Shown here: in pieces, positions 32,122 to 40,689 of the stretch
Numbering within the stretch: position 1 is the stretch's first letter
Layout of the letters: every line of letters begins with the position of its first letter
NCBI GenBank assembly: GCA_043818095.1
Contig: JBDRGD010000005.1
Span: 1-56,552 of the forward strand
DNA: 56,552 bases
Origin: JBDRGD01 sp043818095
GTDB taxonomy: Bacteria; Chloroflexota; Dehalococcoidia; Dehalococcoidales; RBG-16-60-22
Reading direction: 5' to 3'
Made by a program: the position numbers and the translations under genes
The notes under the pieces: generated by a model
What the model was told of the DNA's origin: nothing
Seen by the model: only the letters and a program-made list of their open reading frames with translations
The model's database searches: none

Positions 32122-33357
32122 ATGATGGATACTGCGGCGGAGATATATCAGGTCCAGCCGTCCTACCGGCGCTTCGACCAGAAGTATAATCTGACCCGCC
32201 AGAGCCTGTGGAACCCGCAGGTAATCGAGCTCCGGCGGGTGCAGCAGGAGAACCTGGAAAAGCACATCAATACCCGCCGTCCCGGTTATTATCTCCGGGA
32301 CTGGGCGTTCTTCGCCGGGGCTACCGCCAACATGAACAACACCGGCTTCAGTATCAACTCGCCCAACCAGCGGGGGAATTCCTGGCAGCCGATTTCCCGG
32401 CTGAAGAAGCCCACGGCCATGATGGCCCCGTCCGAGAACTACGGCCGGCTCGATGTCGACCCGGCGGAAGCGTCCCTGCTGGTGAAAAAGATGAGCCGGC
32501 GCTTCGGGGCGGACGAGGTGGGTATCTGTCTTCTCGACCGGAAGTGGGTCTATTCCCACTGGTTCGACGAAGAAACCCGGGAACATTATCCCATCAGGTT
32601 TTCCGACGAGCCGGGTTACGAGGAGTACGAGGAACCGGTACAGCTCGAGGACCGCACCCAGGTCATCCCGGCAAAAATGAAATACGCCATCGTCCTTATC
32701 CATGAGATGGACGAGCGCGGCATGGCGACGGCGCCCACGCTGACGCAGAGCGCCACGACGCTGACCACCTATTCCCAGATATCCTTTACCACGGTCATGC
32801 TGGCGGAGTTTATCCGCGGCCTGGGCTACCACGCCATTCCCAGCGCCAACGATACCGCCATCAGCATTCCCATGGCTATCGATGCCGGTCTCGGTGAGCT
32901 TGCCCGTAACGCCAAGCTGGTAACTCCCCGTTTCGGTCCCCGCTGCCGCGTCTCCAAGGTCATCACCGACCTGCCCCTCCTGCCCGGAAAGCCCCGGCTC
33001 TGGGGGGTGACCGAGTTCTGTGAGAGCTGCGGGAAGTGCGCCCGGGAATGCCCGCCGGGGGCGATACCCACGGGGGAACGCAGCTTCGAACCGGTGGGCG
33101 ATTTCAACAGCCGCGGCGTCCTCGTCTGGCAGCTCGACCATCTGAGCTGCCACGGGTACTGGGCCAAGGTAGGCACGAACTGCGGCATCTGCATCCGGGT
33201 GTGCCCCTTTAACAAGTCGCACCATCCCGCGCACGGCCTTGTCCGCGGCATTATCCGGATGAGGCAGCGCCCGCTTGACCGCCTGCTGGCGAGAGCGGAT
33301 GACTGGTTCGGCTACGGCAAATTCCGGGACCCGGAGACTTTCTGGGCGGCAAGGTGA
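32122..33357 (+). CDS. Reductive dehalogenase-like (RdhA-type) Fe-S/corrinoid protein without Tat signal
   Basis: The 411-residue product has two ferredoxin-type cluster motifs near its C-terminus: C300-x2-C303-x2-C306-x3-C310-P (FCESCGKCARECP) and C343-x10-C354-x2-C357-x3-C361-P (NCGICIRVCPFN). The body matches the corrinoid-binding nitroreductase-like core of RdhA and its relative QueG, with TYSQISFTTVMLAEFIRGLGY and AIDAGLGELARN typical of RdhA. There is no twin-arginine signal and no rdhB anchor gene, so it should be cytoplasmic. It may reduce a halogenated or other substrate there. AGGAGG lies right against the ATG at 32122, so 32125 may be the true start. Confidence 0.85.
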   Translation: MMDTAAEIYQVQPSYRRFDQKYNLTRQSLWNPQVIELRRVQQENLEKHINTRRPGYYLRDWAFFAGATANMNNTGFSINSPNQRGNSWQPISRLKKPTAMMAPSENYGRLDVDPAEASLLVKKMSRRFGADEVGICLLDRKWVYSHWFDEETREHYPIRFSDEPGYEEYEEPVQLEDRTQVIPAKMKYAIVLIHEMDERGMATAPTLTQSATTLTTYSQISFTTVMLAEFIRGLGYHAIPSANDTAISIPMAIDAGLGELARNAKLVTPRFGPRCRVSKVITDLPLLPGKPRLWGVTEFCESCGKCARECPPGAIPTGERSFEPVGDFNSRGVLVWQLDHLSCHGYWAKVGTNCGICIRVCPFNKSHHPAHGLVRGIIRMRQRPLDRLLARADDWFGYGKFRDPETFWAAR

Positions 33358-33373
33358 TATCCGCGAATCCCGG

Positions 33374-33402
33374 TTGACATCCCAACGTGATTTTAATATA
33401 CT
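33374..33402 (+). promoter_or_regulatory. Promoter of the M24 peptidase-like gene
   Basis: TTGACA (33374-33379), 17-bp spacer and TATACT (33397-33402). One of the closest matches to consensus in the window. Confidence 0.85.
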
Positions 33403-33473
33403 CTGCCCGGCGCGGGAGCGTCCGGCGGAACTAAGTTCAAAATCAATGCAATATCAATGAAGGAGTAAGAGAA

Positions 33474-34730
33474 ATGCCTGAATTCGGAACCATGGGAGTG
33501 GACTGGGAAGAACGCATCGATTTCGACCGCCTCCGCCGGGAGCGGTTGCAGAAGGCGCGGGACGCGATGGCCGCCGCCGGCGCGGACGTGCTCCTCGTTT
33601 TCCGGCAGGAGGACGTCCGCTATCTTACCGGCCACCGGAGCCACATGGCACCGGTAATCCCGCATAAGGGCCCGGTCGTCGTCCTCCCCAAAGACGGCGA
33701 CCCCCTGCTCTTTACCCCGGACTTCGTCCATGCCCGGATGCGCCATACCTGGCTGAAGCCGGAAAACGTCCAGGGGGGCGCCAACAACCGCTACGAAAGC
33801 ACCTTCCTGAAATGGGCGGAGGAGATTCGCGGCAAGCTCGGCAGCCTCCTCGAAGGCAGGGTCGGCATCGACCTGTGGACCCCGCCGATGGTGAAATGGA
33901 TGCCGCAGGCTTTCCCCAAGGCGGAGTTCGTCGACGGCAAGGAGATTCTCTACCAGGCGCAGATGGTCAAGACCATCGACGAAATCGAGTGCCAGCGCAC
34001 GGTCACCGCGATTACCGAGGCCGGCTTCCAGGCGCTGCTGGACAGCCTCAAGCCCGGCGTCCGGGAGTGCGAGCTGCTGGCCGTCGCCTGGCAGAAATTC
34101 ACCGAGCTGGGCAGCGAGTGGACCCAGTGCTCCAACATCGTCACCTCCGGGCCTTCCACCGCGCCCTACCGCCGCTTCACCTCGGACCGCATCATCCGCG
34201 AAGGCGACCTGGTGATTGTCGATATCGGCGCGTGCTTCAACGGCTACTGGGGGGACTTCACCCGCACCTTCGTCTGCGGCAACATCATGCCCACCAAAGA
34301 GCAGATAGCCCTGTGCCAGGAGTGCTACGATACCCTCTTCAACGCCTGCGCCCAGGCAAGAATCGGCAAGACCAACGTGGACGTGGCCAAAGTCCTCAAC
34401 GACCCCGAGACGAACCCGAACTCCCAGGGCCTTTCCAGCGGTCACGGCGCCGGCATCAGCCCCTGGGAGCCCCCGTATTTCGATATCCGGAGCATCCTGC
34501 CGCTGCCCCCCGATTCCGAAGCTATCGTCCCCTTCCAGAAGAACATGTACTTCAGCATCGAACCGTACGCGGGCCAGGAGGGCATCGGCGGCTTCCGGCT
34601 GGAAAACCAGATGCTGGTCACGGACGGCGACCCGGAGATTATCACCACCTTCCCCTTCGATGAGCGCCTGCTGAAGAAAGTCCACCCGCTGGACAAGACC
34701 ACCGGCAGGGTGTTCCGCCCGGGGAGGTAA
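33474..34730 (+). CDS. M24-family Xaa-Pro aminopeptidase/creatinase-like protein
   Basis: The 418-residue product has the creatinase N-terminal domain (about 20-160) and the pita-bread M24 domain. The five metal ligands of metallopeptidases look present: two Asp in DIGACFNGYWGDFTRTF, His in SSGHGAGISPWE, Glu in FSIEPYAG and Glu in FRLENQML. This favours a metal-dependent peptidase or prolidase over a metal-free creatinase. The substrate may be a dipeptide or an amide from the local catabolic pathway. The start follows AAGGAG. It converges on the CocE-type hydrolase gene 17 bp away. Confidence 0.9.
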   Translation: MPEFGTMGVDWEERIDFDRLRRERLQKARDAMAAAGADVLLVFRQEDVRYLTGHRSHMAPVIPHKGPVVVLPKDGDPLLFTPDFVHARMRHTWLKPENVQGGANNRYESTFLKWAEEIRGKLGSLLEGRVGIDLWTPPMVKWMPQAFPKAEFVDGKEILYQAQMVKTIDEIECQRTVTAITEAGFQALLDSLKPGVRECELLAVAWQKFTELGSEWTQCSNIVTSGPSTAPYRRFTSDRIIREGDLVIVDIGACFNGYWGDFTRTFVCGNIMPTKEQIALCQECYDTLFNACAQARIGKTNVDVAKVLNDPETNPNSQGLSSGHGAGISPWEPPYFDIRSILPLPPDSEAIVPFQKNMYFSIEPYAGQEGIGGFRLENQMLVTDGDPEIITTFPFDERLLKKVHPLDKTTGRVFRPGR

Positions 34731-34747
34731 CAGCTTATGCCGTCAGA

Positions 34748-36391
34748 TTACCGGGACGGAATTACGGGCAGGAGCAGCCGTGAGGGAGCCCTGCCCCCTT
34801 CCAGTATCGTGTTCGTGGCGGGCACGGGCAGGGACTGGTGGCACCTCATGAACTCGGACTGGTCGTCCCCGCTGGCAATCTCCAGCCGCAGGCGGTGTCC
34901 CGCCTTGAAGAGATTGCTCGTCGGCCAGAGCTCGATGGCGTACTCGTAAGCCTGGCCGGGTTTCAGCGGCGCGGACGCCAGGTGGGGGTGGAAAGGACGC
35001 CACGGCTGCGAGCGTTCCGCGTCCAGCTCACGGTGGGAAGCCCGCAGCCAGCCGCGGCAAAGCTCGCGTTGACTGCCGTCCGGGGCCTCGTCCCGGAAGC
35101 TGGCAAACCAGTCGGTATCCGTGGCGCTGGAGGCCGCGTTCAGATAGAGCGCAATGGGCCCCGTGACCTCCATCTCCCTCTCCAGGGGCTCGGAGCGATA
35201 GACCAGTTTCGGCTGTCCCAGGCGCGCCGCGGGGCTTACCGGGTCGTAGCGGTAGCTGCCCTGACCCTCCGCACCTTTACCCGGCAGCAGCTGGCGCAGG
35301 CTCTCGCCGTCTTTTCCCGCTAAATAGAACTCCTGCCACTGCGTCCTGCCCAGCGGCCACTCCTTTTCCCCGCGCCAGCGTCCCAGGCCGGGGATATAGA
35401 ACTGGATAGGCGGACCTTCCCTGACCCGGGTGTCCATGCCCTTCAGGTGGTGGTCGTACCAGCGCAGGGCTTCCTGGTGGTATGCGCCCAGCGGGCGGGC
35501 GGGGCGGGGAGAGGGCCCGACGAGCATTTTCTTCGGGATATCCCCCACGCCGGCCCAGCCCTCGAAGGCGCCGCGCAGGTGCAGGCAGTAGAAAGCCCAG
35601 TCGCAGACGAAGTAGACCGGAATGCGGACGCGGTCCAGCCGCGGGTTGGAAAGCCTTTCCCGGTAGTAGGGGCCGTCGAAGGGATGCTCCCAGGAAAGGA
35701 CGTGCCGGGCATGTTCCAGTATGCCGGTGGGGTCTTTCAGCCGTTCCCCGCGCAGGTCCAGGGAAAAGAGGGCGGGGAACCAGGAGTTGGCAAAGCCGGA
35801 GTTGAAGATGCCGCCGTGGAAGCAGACGTCCCGGTAGAGGTCGGTGGCGGCGTCGAAGGCGAAGACCGCCTTCAGGTGGGGCGGCTGCTGCGTCGCCGCC
35901 ATCATCTGGCTCCACCCGAAGTAGGAGCAACCGGTCATGCCCACGCTGCCGGAGCACCAGGGCTGCTGCGCCACCCACTCGATAATGTCGAAAAGGTCGC
36001 CCTGCTCCCGGGGGCCCATGAGGTCATAGGAGCCCTCGGAGTCGTTGGAGCCGCGCACGTCGACGATGACGTGGGCGTAGCCGCGGGGGACCCAGAACTC
36101 GGTAATACCGGCCTCGTTCTGCCCCAGGGGAATCGCCGTCTGCTGGAGCTGCCGGGTATAGGGCGAGACCGCCACCAGGGCGGGGAATTTCTGCCCCGGC
36201 GCCGAGGGGCGGTAGATGTCCGCCGCCAGCCGGACGCCGTCACGCATGGGGATACGCACGCCGCAGTCCGCCTGGACGGTATAATCGGGAGCGGACGATT
36301 CCGGGATGCGGGGCGGAGAGTCGAAAGGGAACTGGGGTATACTGGAGGGATTTACCGTGCGGATATTCTCCGGGTCGGGTTGAAACGTCAT
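34748..36391 (-). CDS. CocE/NonD-family alpha/beta hydrolase (peptidase S15 type)
   Basis: The 547-residue product has the X-Pro dipeptidyl-peptidase/cocaine-esterase layout: a catalytic alpha/beta domain with IPMRDGVRLAADIYRP near 47-62, nucleophile S156 in GCSYFGWSQ, a helical cap, and a C-terminal jelly-roll domain (about 350-547). The family cleaves esters or amides of bulky acyl groups, including cocaine and glutaryl-cephalosporins. There is no signal peptide, so it acts in the cytoplasm. Its place among decarboxylase-like and CoA-activation genes suggests release of an acid from an ester or amide. Confidence 0.9.
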   Translation of the reverse strand: MTFQPDPENIRTVNPSSIPQFPFDSPPRIPESSAPDYTVQADCGVRIPMRDGVRLAADIYRPSAPGQKFPALVAVSPYTRQLQQTAIPLGQNEAGITEFWVPRGYAHVIVDVRGSNDSEGSYDLMGPREQGDLFDIIEWVAQQPWCSGSVGMTGCSYFGWSQMMAATQQPPHLKAVFAFDAATDLYRDVCFHGGIFNSGFANSWFPALFSLDLRGERLKDPTGILEHARHVLSWEHPFDGPYYRERLSNPRLDRVRIPVYFVCDWAFYCLHLRGAFEGWAGVGDIPKKMLVGPSPRPARPLGAYHQEALRWYDHHLKGMDTRVREGPPIQFYIPGLGRWRGEKEWPLGRTQWQEFYLAGKDGESLRQLLPGKGAEGQGSYRYDPVSPAARLGQPKLVYRSEPLEREMEVTGPIALYLNAASSATDTDWFASFRDEAPDGSQRELCRGWLRASHRELDAERSQPWRPFHPHLASAPLKPGQAYEYAIELWPTSNLFKAGHRLRLEIASGDDQSEFMRCHQSLPVPATNTILEGGRAPSRLLLPVIPSR

Positions 36392-36467
36392 CGCTGGTCT
36401 CCTTGTTCAGAGTTAGAGTAAAATTCATCCTGCGGCTTGTTGCCCTGCGCCAGGTGGATTATAATAA

Positions 36468-36497
36468 TATATAGACATATCATTCACAGCATGTCAA
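36468..36497 (-). promoter_or_regulatory. Promoter of the CocE-type hydrolase gene
   Basis: Minus-strand TTGACA (36492-36497), 18-bp spacer and TATATA (36468-36473), in a local AT-rich stretch. Confidence 0.7.
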
Positions 36498-36571
36498 AAC
36501 AGTCCGGGCAGCGGGCTATGATTTTCCCGAGTTTTCCGGCAAGGCACTAATTTTATCGTTTGGAGGCAGTG

Positions 36572-38434
36572 ATGAGCGGAGGCTACGCCGGCAAGATAAT
36601 CAACGTTGATTTGACCCGCAGCAAGGTCGAAATCCGGGAACTTGACATGGCCGATGCCCGGAAGTATATCGGCGGGGTAGGTCTGGCCGCCAGGATAATC
36701 TGGGAGTCCACCAACGCGGAAACGGAACCTTTCTCACCGGAGAACCCGTTGATATTTATGGCTGGTCCTCTTACGGGTACGAGTGCTCCGAGTAATAGTC
36801 GTTTCAGTGTCGCCGCAATATCTCCCTTGACCGGCATCTGGGGCGAAGCTCACTCGGGGGGCAGCTGGGCGTATCAGCTAAAGCATGCCGGCTTCGACGG
36901 CGTTGTCTTCGAGGGCCGGTCCGAGAAGCCCGTTTACCTCTGGGTCCATGATGGCGCAGCGGAACTCCGGGACGCCGGTCATGTTTGGGGCAAACTGGTC
37001 TACGAGTCAAGTGACACACTCCAGAAGGAAACCGATGCCAGAGCGAGCGTGGCCACCATCGGCCCGGCGGGCGAGAAACTTGTGAGAATCGCCGGCATCA
37101 TCACCGAAGGCAGGATTGGGCGGGCCGCCGCCCGGTGCGGCCTGGGGGCGGTCATGGGTGACAAAAACCTCAAGGCCGTCGTGGTCAGGGGGACGCAGGG
37201 TCTCAATGTCCATTCCCGGGCAGAACTGAAAGAAAGTGTCAACAGCTGGTACCAGGTCCACGAAACCAAAGCGATAGAAATCAAGGATGAAGAAGCCAAG
37301 AAAGCGCATGAAAGAGCCTTCGTCGAACGCTACTGGCAGAGGGGCATGGCTTCGATTAAAAATTTCCTGGAAGGTGAGTTCCTCGAATTTCCTTATAAAT
37401 ATAGCGATGCCAAGCATACCGGCGTCAACTATTTTTGCCCCGCCTGCCGCTTCAGTTCCAGCGAGTGTTGCCTGATAGAGGGGCGCCGGCGTAACTTGGC
37501 GGAGTCCATGGTCCCGATCGGCGCCCGGTGCCTGATACACGATATGGACGCCTTGCAGGAAGCCCTCGACTTATGCCAGGAATACGGCATAGATGCGATT
37601 TCCGCGGGCGGTGTTCTTGCCTTTGCCATCGAAGCGTTTGAGAACGGACTGCTCACCGAAGACGATACCGAAGGTATCAAGCTGGCCTGGGGTGATGCGG
37701 AAGCAATGCTCCGGATGCTGCATAAGATAGTCAGGAGAGAAGGGTTCGGGTGGTGGCTCGGGGAGGGCAGTAAGAGAGCGGCGGAGCACCTGGGAGGGAA
37801 GGCGCCGGAGTATGCCATTCATGTCAAGGGGCTGGAAATACCCGCGCATGACCCGAGAAGCAGTAACAGCCTGGCGCTGGAATATGCCACCGCCAGCCGG
37901 GGGGCAGACCATTTGTCAGGCTTTATGGCGATATTTCCCTATTTTTCTCCCGAGCTGGGCCGAAATCCGGAGTCAGACCTGCTGGAAAACCGGTTCAAGG
38001 TAGAGGGGAAGGCCGAAGAAGTCGCCAACTCCCAGGACTACATGTGTCTGCTGGATTCCCTGGTAATCTGTAAACAGTTACTCTGGCACGGCCTGCAGCC
38101 ATCTGAACTGCTGAATTGGTTGAATCTGACCACTGGGCTTAATATGGATATCCGTGAATTCTTAAAATGCGGCGAGCGAATTTTCAATCTGAAGCGGCTC
38201 ATTAATGTCAGAAGGGGAGTAAGCAGCAAAGACGACCTTTTACATCCCCGACTCATGACCCATCCTCGCGGCGGCACCAGCGATGCGGCGGTAAATCTGC
38301 CCCCTGTCGGAGAAATGCTAAGCAGATACTATGCCTATCGCGGGTGGACGGCGGAAGGCATTCCTTCCGACGAGAAGCTGGCGGAACTCGGACTGCCGCA
38401 GCTGCCCAAAGTGCGGGCGGCACGGTCCGCCTAG
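36572..38434 (+). CDS. Aldehyde ferredoxin oxidoreductase-family protein (AOR 2), altered cluster motif
   Basis: ATG 36572 follows GGAGG and gives 620 residues of AOR fold: GGVGLAARI (34-42), GPAGEKLVRIAG (164-175), CGLGAVMGDKNLKAV (189-203) and IHVKGLEIPAHDPR (416-429). The [4Fe-4S] region differs from AOR 1: C289-x2-C292-x6-C299-C300 instead of x2 then x3, with C500 as the fourth ligand. Substrate is unlikely to be the same as AOR 1. Relatives include aldehyde oxidoreductases and the BamB catalytic subunit of class II benzoyl-CoA reductase. No MoaD-like gene is adjacent. It overlaps the convergent amidohydrolase by four bases. Confidence 0.9.
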   Translation: MSGGYAGKIINVDLTRSKVEIRELDMADARKYIGGVGLAARIIWESTNAETEPFSPENPLIFMAGPLTGTSAPSNSRFSVAAISPLTGIWGEAHSGGSWAYQLKHAGFDGVVFEGRSEKPVYLWVHDGAAELRDAGHVWGKLVYESSDTLQKETDARASVATIGPAGEKLVRIAGIITEGRIGRAAARCGLGAVMGDKNLKAVVVRGTQGLNVHSRAELKESVNSWYQVHETKAIEIKDEEAKKAHERAFVERYWQRGMASIKNFLEGEFLEFPYKYSDAKHTGVNYFCPACRFSSSECCLIEGRRRNLAESMVPIGARCLIHDMDALQEALDLCQEYGIDAISAGGVLAFAIEAFENGLLTEDDTEGIKLAWGDAEAMLRMLHKIVRREGFGWWLGEGSKRAAEHLGGKAPEYAIHVKGLEIPAHDPRSSNSLALEYATASRGADHLSGFMAIFPYFSPELGRNPESDLLENRFKVEGKAEEVANSQDYMCLLDSLVICKQLLWHGLQPSELLNWLNLTTGLNMDIREFLKCGERIFNLKRLINVRRGVSSKDDLLHPRLMTHPRGGTSDAAVNLPPVGEMLSRYYAYRGWTAEGIPSDEKLAELGLPQLPKVRAARSA

Positions 38435-39450
38435 TCCAGTTTCAGCAGCCGCGCGGCGTTGGCGTAGAGGATTTTCTCCCGGTCCTCGTCGCAGATCGGC
38501 GCGTCTTCCATGAACCGTACCATTCTGGGCGTTTTCCCGTAAGGGTAGTCCGAGGCGAACATGATTCTCTCCGCGCCCAGCGCCAGGTAGGCGCACAGGA
38601 ACGCCGGGGTGAAGGGCATGCCGCTGACCGTGATGGCGAAGTTCCTCTTGATATAATCGCTCGGGCGGAGGCTGATGGGGGGATGGGCCCTTACATCTTT
38701 CGCGCCGTCGAGGCGCGGCAGCCAGAAAGGCAGTGCCTCCCCCATGTGCCCCAGCACAATCTTCAGGTTGGGAAACCGGTCGAACAAGCCGCTCCAGATA
38801 AGGCGCATGACGTGAAGGGTCACCTCCGCGGCAAAGCCGAGGGCCCCTCCCAGCAGCACCCCCTCGTAGACCTGGAAGGGCTCAATCATCTGGGGCGACG
38901 GCGCCTTGGGGTGTAGCCAGACGGGGACGTCGAGCGCCGCGGCGCACTCCCAGAGTACCCGATATTTCTCCTCGTCCAGGTATTCCCCGCCGCGGACGTG
39001 GGAGTTGATACAGGCACCGCGGAAGCCCAGTTTCTTCACCGCCCGCTCCAGCTCCCGGGCCGCCGCTTCCGGTGCCTGGGGTGCCAGCGCCGCCAGGCCG
39101 ATAAAGCGGCCGGGATGCCGTCCGCACAATGCGGCAATCTCGTCGTTGACCTCCCGCGCCCGGGCGGTACCCTCCTCCGGCTCGAGCAGCTCGCAGCCGG
39201 GCAGGCTGAGGCTGAGCACTTGGGTGGCGATGCCGGCGTTATCCATCTCTTTGAGACGCGTCTCCTCCAGGTCCAGCAGGGAGTCAAAGACCCACTCTAT
39301 CGACTGCGTCCAGGACGGGCCGTAGCGGATAAAGTGCTGTTTCCGCCCGTCCGCCTCGGTGATTTCCATGCGGGGCAGTCCCCGGCTCTCCTGCAGACGC
39401 TCCACGAAATTCTTCGTCAGGAAATGGGTCTCCAGATCGATGATTTTCAT
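38431..39450 (-). CDS. Amidohydrolase_2 family protein 1 (E-x-H decarboxylase type)
   Basis: The 339-residue TIM-barrel protein belongs to amidohydrolase family 2. Metal ligands appear as E7-x-H9 (LETHF), H180 (WLHPK) and D301 (FASDYPYG), with H235 in ILV-type GHMGEALPFW. The E-x-H start, instead of H-x-H, matches gamma-resorcylate and 2,3-dihydroxybenzoate decarboxylases, which remove CO2 without oxygen. Hydrolysis of a lactone or ring acid remains possible. Amidohydrolase 2 lies just upstream on the same strand, so they likely form an operon. Confidence 0.88.
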   Translation of the reverse strand: MKIIDLETHFLTKNFVERLQESRGLPRMEITEADGRKQHFIRYGPSWTQSIEWVFDSLLDLEETRLKEMDNAGIATQVLSLSLPGCELLEPEEGTARAREVNDEIAALCGRHPGRFIGLAALAPQAPEAAARELERAVKKLGFRGACINSHVRGGEYLDEEKYRVLWECAAALDVPVWLHPKAPSPQMIEPFQVYEGVLLGGALGFAAEVTLHVMRLIWSGLFDRFPNLKIVLGHMGEALPFWLPRLDGAKDVRAHPPISLRPSDYIKRNFAITVSGMPFTPAFLCAYLALGAERIMFASDYPYGKTPRMVRFMEDAPICDEDREKILYANAARLLKLD

Positions 39451-39481
39451 AAGCTTCCTCCCCGGGCGTTTCCGGATACGG

Positions 39482-40474
39482 TCAGGCGGGCAGATTGAGC
39501 AATGCCGCGGCGGTCTTGCCCAAAATTTTTTCCCGGTCGGCGGCGGTTATCCCCGGGGTATTGCGCACCGTGGCTACCGGGTCCAGGTCCCCCATCTGGT
39601 GGGGATAGTCGCTGCCGAGCACCACCCTATCCGCGCCGACCGAACTCACGAGGTAAGCCAGCGCCGGCCCGAAATGGGTAACGGTATCGAAATAGAGCCG
39701 CGAAAAGTATTTGCTCGGTGGCTCCGGAATGGACCGGCACTCGGCAACCTGCTCGTAACCCCTCTCCCACCGCCCCCGGATATACGGAGCGCAGCCGCCG
39801 GCGTGGGAGAAGAGGAACTTCAGCCGGGGAAAGCTCTCCAGCACCCCGCCGAAGATGATGCTGCCGATGGCGATGGTGGTCTCCACCGGGTTGCCGATGA
39901 GGTTGGCGAGCCAGTACCGCGGCATCCGGTCGGCGCCCGCCACGTTGCCGGGGTGAACGTAAACCGGGATGTCCAGCTCCTGTGCCGCCTGGTAAAAGGG
40001 CCAGAACTCCTTTGCGTCCAGGTTTCTGCCCTCGACGTTGGAGAGAATCTCCACCGCCCGGAAGCCGAGCTCGCGGACGGCCCTCGTTAATTCTGACGTC
40101 GCCATATTGATGTCCTGCAGCGGGACGGTCGCCATCCCGATAAACCGGTCGGGGTAAGCCCGGACCACCTCGGCAATCGCGTCGTTGTGGCGCCGGCAGA
40201 AGCGCAGGCCGTCCTCCGCGTTGACCCGGTAGCTGATAGCTGCGGGCAGTATGGAGATAACCTGCATCTCCACGCCCGTCCGGTCCATGTCCTCCAGCCG
40301 CCTTTCGGGGTCGCAGAGATGGGCCACGGAGGGCTCCCCGGAACGCTTGCCGATGACCAGGACCTCCTGCCCCGCCTCGTTCCTGCCGACGCCCGGTCCG
40401 CAGGGGTTGCCTTCCCGGTCCGTCATCCCGAAGCAATCACGGGGCATATAGTGGGTGTGCAGGTCTATCCTCAT
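39482..40474 (-). CDS. Amidohydrolase_2 family protein 2 (H-x-H type, ACMSD-like)
   Basis: The ATG at 40472-40474 follows GGAG and gives 330 residues; an upstream ATG at 40507 adds an unconserved basic stretch. It starts MRIDLHTHYMPRD, with the H-x-H metal pair of aminocarboxymuconate-semialdehyde decarboxylase (ACMSD), and has YVHPGNVAG, FLFSHAGGCAPYI and LGSDYPHQMGDLD for the other His and Asp ligands. It differs from the other three paralogues here in this first motif, so it probably handles a different intermediate. It ends 31 bp before amidohydrolase 1. Confidence 0.88.
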   Translation of the reverse strand: MRIDLHTHYMPRDCFGMTDREGNPCGPGVGRNEAGQEVLVIGKRSGEPSVAHLCDPERRLEDMDRTGVEMQVISILPAAISYRVNAEDGLRFCRRHNDAIAEVVRAYPDRFIGMATVPLQDINMATSELTRAVRELGFRAVEILSNVEGRNLDAKEFWPFYQAAQELDIPVYVHPGNVAGADRMPRYWLANLIGNPVETTIAIGSIIFGGVLESFPRLKFLFSHAGGCAPYIRGRWERGYEQVAECRSIPEPPSKYFSRLYFDTVTHFGPALAYLVSSVGADRVVLGSDYPHQMGDLDPVATVRNTPGITAADREKILGKTAAALLNLPA

Positions 40475-40506
40475 TCCCGGATTTCTCCTCCGCGGTCTTA
40501 AGACCA

Positions 40507-40536
40507 ATTATGGCAAGAATTTCCCGCCATTGTCCA
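40507..40536 (-). promoter_or_regulatory. Candidate promoter of amidohydrolases 2 and 1
   Basis: Minus-strand TGGACA (40531-40536), 18-bp spacer and CATAAT (40507-40512). It is back-to-back with the promoter at 40545-40574. Confidence 0.5.
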
Positions 40537-40544
40537 GTGCATGT

Positions 40545-40574
40545 TTGACAACCGCCTCGGGACGCTCCTATAAT
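40545..40574 (+). promoter_or_regulatory. Promoter of the alcohol dehydrogenase operon
   Basis: TTGACA (40545-40550), 18-bp spacer and perfect TATAAT (40569-40574). The leader to 40690 is about 110 bases. Confidence 0.85.
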
Positions 40575-40689
40575 TTTCCAATAGCTCCCCGGATACCTAC
40601 CGGCAACACTGACATCACGCCGGCAGCATTCCCGGATATTTGAAACTGTAGCCTTTCTCTTATTAAACCGATTGTGGAGGTAAAGCAAG

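Noticed and set aside
32122..33357. Epoxyqueuosine reductase (QueG) as the main call
   Set aside because: QueG shares the cluster motifs, but the N-terminal 100 residues and the TYSQISFTTVMLAEFIRGLGY-type core look more RdhA-like. QueG is kept as an alternative to test.
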